Source: Saprospiraceae bacterium (GTDB lineage: Bacteria; Bacteroidota; Bacteroidia; Chitinophagales; Saprospiraceae). Taken from it: a stretch of 64,000 nucleotides of DNA. Position 1 is the stretch's first letter. Each line of letters opens with the position of its first letter. A program made the position numbers and the translations under genes. Where the stretch lies: the NCBI GenBank assembly GCA_021604865.1, contig BQJU01000014.1, forward strand, positions 62,001 through 126,000, in the 5' to 3' direction. Under the pieces are notes generated by a model, which worked only from the letters and a program-made list of their open reading frames with translations, was not told the DNA's origin and did no database searches. Positions 62,415 to 64,000 of this stretch are shown here, piece after piece.

Positions 62415-63962
62415 TTACAGATATTTAGCATTGTTCGCTGTAAACAACTCCTGTAACCTATGGGCCTGCTTGCTGTAAGCCTGCTTGTCTGGCCAGTAGG
62501 TAGCTGGTGTCAGGACTTCCGTAGGCACCTTTTCACAGCTGACCGGAATTTCCAGATTGAAAATTGGGTCAATCGTAGTGGCTGTATTCTGCAAACTGCC
62601 ATCGTGAATGGCATCAATTATAGCGCGGGTATATTTGAGTTGAATTCTTGACCCTTTTTCAACACTTCCACCTATCCAGCCAGTATTGACCAGCCACACC
62701 TTTGATTGGTGTTTTTTGATTAATTCTGCCAGCAGGTCTGCATATTTTTGAGGATGCCAAACCATAAAGGCGGCGCCAAAACAGGTAGAAAAAGTAGCGG
62801 TAGGTTCTGATACCCCAACTTCCGTACCGGCAACCTTAGCGGTATAGCCGTTGATGAAATAGTATTTGGCCTGTTCAGCGGTCAATTTGGATACCGGAGG
62901 CAAGACACCAAAGGCATCACAAGTGAGGAAGATGATATTTTTAGGATGGCCCCCAACACATGGGATTTTGGCATTCGGAATAAATTCAATGGGATACGCT
63001 GCCCGGGTATTTTCCGTTAGGGAATCATTATCGTAGTCGACCTGGTTGGTTTGAGGATCTATTACTACATTTTCTAAAACGGTACCGAATTTGATGGCCT
63101 GAAATATCTCGGGTTCCTTTTCGGCAGATAGGTTGATGGCTTTGGCATAACAGCCGCCCTCTATATTAAAAATGCCATTGGGTGTCCAGCAGTGTTCATC
63201 ATCACCGATCAGCTGGCGGTTGGCATCAGCAGAAAGCGTTGTTTTACCGGTCCCGCTCAATCCAAAGAAAAGGCTTACATCTCCTTGTTTACCTTCATTG
63301 GCCGAGCAGTGCATCGACATTTTACCTTGTTTGGGCATCAGGTAATTCATAACCGTAAAAATGCCCTTTTTCATTTCTCCGGCGTATTCCGTGCCCAGGA
63401 TGACAATTTCCTTACGTTCAAAGCAAAGGTCGATGCTGGTGCGCCGGTTCATGTGTGTGGTGTACGGATTGGCGGGAAATTCTCCTCCATTAAAGATCAC
63501 ATAATCAGGTTCTCCAAATTCGGCCAATTGTTTTGCCGTAGGCCGGATCATCATGTTGTGCATAAATAGCGCATGATAAGGCCGGGTACAAATAACCCGT
63601 ACTTTTAATTGATAGTCCGGATCCCAGCCTACATAACCATCCACCACGTAAATGCGGGAACGCGTGTTGAAATAGTCAATACAGCGTTGTCGGTTGATGT
63701 TAAAGGTGTGCTCATCCATCCGGAAATTTATATCGCCCCACCAGATATCTTTCTCACTTTCCGGTCTTTCAACGATGCGTTTATCCTTAGGACTGCGGCC
63801 GGTTTTTTCTCCCGATCTTAGCGCCAGGGCACCTACGTCTGTTATGGCTGCATCCCGTTCATACTGGATGGCCAATTTATACAGCATTGGTGGCTGGGCA
63901 TTGCGAATAGTCTCTACTTTTGGGGTAATGCCCCAGGCGGAAAGTTTGAATGGATTTTCCAT
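62415..63962 (-). CDS. pckA: Phosphoenolpyruvate carboxykinase (ATP)
   Basis: 515 residues, complete. Gluconeogenic: oxaloacetate plus ATP gives phosphoenolpyruvate and CO2. The ATP-dependent signature [13 protein letters not shown] is present, with the following IGDDEHCW metal/substrate motif, and the C-terminal [16 protein letters not shown] region. It starts near the window edge ([10 protein letters not shown]); the upstream 38 bp hold no recognisable promoter. The gene is divergent in function from, but next to, the sdh operon. Confidence 0.95.
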   Translation of the reverse strand: MENPFKLSAWGITPKVETIRNAQPPMLYKLAIQYERDAAITDVGALALRSGEKTGRSPKDKRIVERPESEKDIWWGDINFRMDEHTFNINRQRCIDYFNTRSRIYVVDGYVGWDPDYQLKVRVICTRPYHALFMHNMMIRPTAKQLAEFGEPDYVIFNGGEFPANPYTTHMNRRTSIDLCFERKEIVILGTEYAGEMKKGIFTVMNYLMPKQGKMSMHCSANEGKQGDVSLFFGLSGTGKTTLSADANRQLIGDDEHCWTPNGIFNIEGGCYAKAINLSAEKEPEIFQAIKFGTVLENVVIDPQTNQVDYDNDSLTENTRAAYPIEFIPNAKIPCVGGHPKNIIFLTCDAFGVLPPVSKLTAEQAKYYFINGYTAKVAGTEVGVSEPTATFSTCFGAAFMVWHPQKYADLLAELIKKHQSKVWLVNTGWIGGSVEKGSRIQLKYTRAIIDAIHDGSLQNTATTIDPIFNLEIPVSCEKVPTEVLTPATYWPDKQAYSKQAHRLQELFTANNAKYL

Positions 63963-64000
63963 TGGTTATATGATCTTAATTTGGTTAGGCAAATCGGTTG

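Noticed and set aside
1-64000. CRISPR array, prophage, integrase or insertion sequence
   Set aside because: No direct-repeat/spacer array, phage genes, integrase or transposase coding sequence was found by reading both strands.

Overview
The window is a 64 kb stretch of chromosome from a member of the Bacteroidota, most likely Saprospiria-like (Lewinella/Haliscomenobacter relatives); the class is an inference from gene content only. The evidence is a secreted protein with a C-terminal type IX secretion (T9SS) sorting domain, a PorP/SprF-PorE pair, an Oar-like TonB-dependent receptor, a YtxJ-type bacillithiol-system protein, many lipoproteins, and repeated promoter -7 boxes of the Bacteroidota form TAnnTTTG with hardly any Shine-Dalgarno sequences. 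Most genes are ordinary housekeeping or envelope genes in short operons. No rRNA, tRNA, CRISPR array, insertion sequence or prophage was seen.

Layout. 1-6000: membrane-anchored subtilase, then an M16 peptidase directly abutting ffh. 6001-6762: gene-free, with two palindromic repeats. 6763-16075: OmpA protein, a membrane coiled-coil protein with two helix-hairpin-helix repeats, lipoproteins, an aminotransferase, YidC, a 3-hydroxyacyl-CoA dehydrogenase and an S4 protein. 16086-24727: PPK2 kinase, DUF58 protein, thioredoxin, DUF3810 protein, SUI1 factor with an HscA-like Hsp70, queuosine-precursor transporter and CtlX-type hydrolase. 24814-31559: TonB receptor, T9SS-exported LTD/Calx-beta protein, patatin. 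31587-38835: phosphoribosyltransferase, two iron-sulfur electron-transfer proteins, conserved hypotheticals, photolyase and coaE. 38924-49519: PorP/PorE pair, nuclease, HerA-like ATPase, ribD, an HNH/AP2 protein, mnmD, ytxJ with a 55-residue lipoprotein, and pdhB. 49520-50252: gene-poor.

50253-57942 is the most distinctive region: one strand carries a Crp/Fnr regulator, two YeeE/YedE half-transporters, an OprD-like porin, a SulP anion transporter, a CstB-like persulfide dioxygenase-rhodanese and a sulfide:quinone oxidoreductase. Together these would take up or detoxify reduced sulfur: the porin and YeeE pair move it across the envelope, SQR oxidises sulfide to persulfide, CstB oxidises persulfide, and SulP could move the anion product. 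Two promoters inside it carry the same 16-bp dyad, GGTAAC-N4-GTTACC, at exactly the same distance (21 bp) from a TAnnTTTG-like -7 box. This is a candidate operator of the adjacent Crp/Fnr protein, which has a Cys-x5-Cys-Cys cluster in its sensor domain.

58254-64000: a conserved hypothetical, a three-gene succinate dehydrogenase operon (membrane anchor, flavoprotein, iron-sulfur protein) and ATP-dependent PEP carboxykinase. A family of small intergenic palindromic elements with AGAGCATGTTTGGAG-like ends is scattered through the whole window in at least eight full, partial or solo-end copies.
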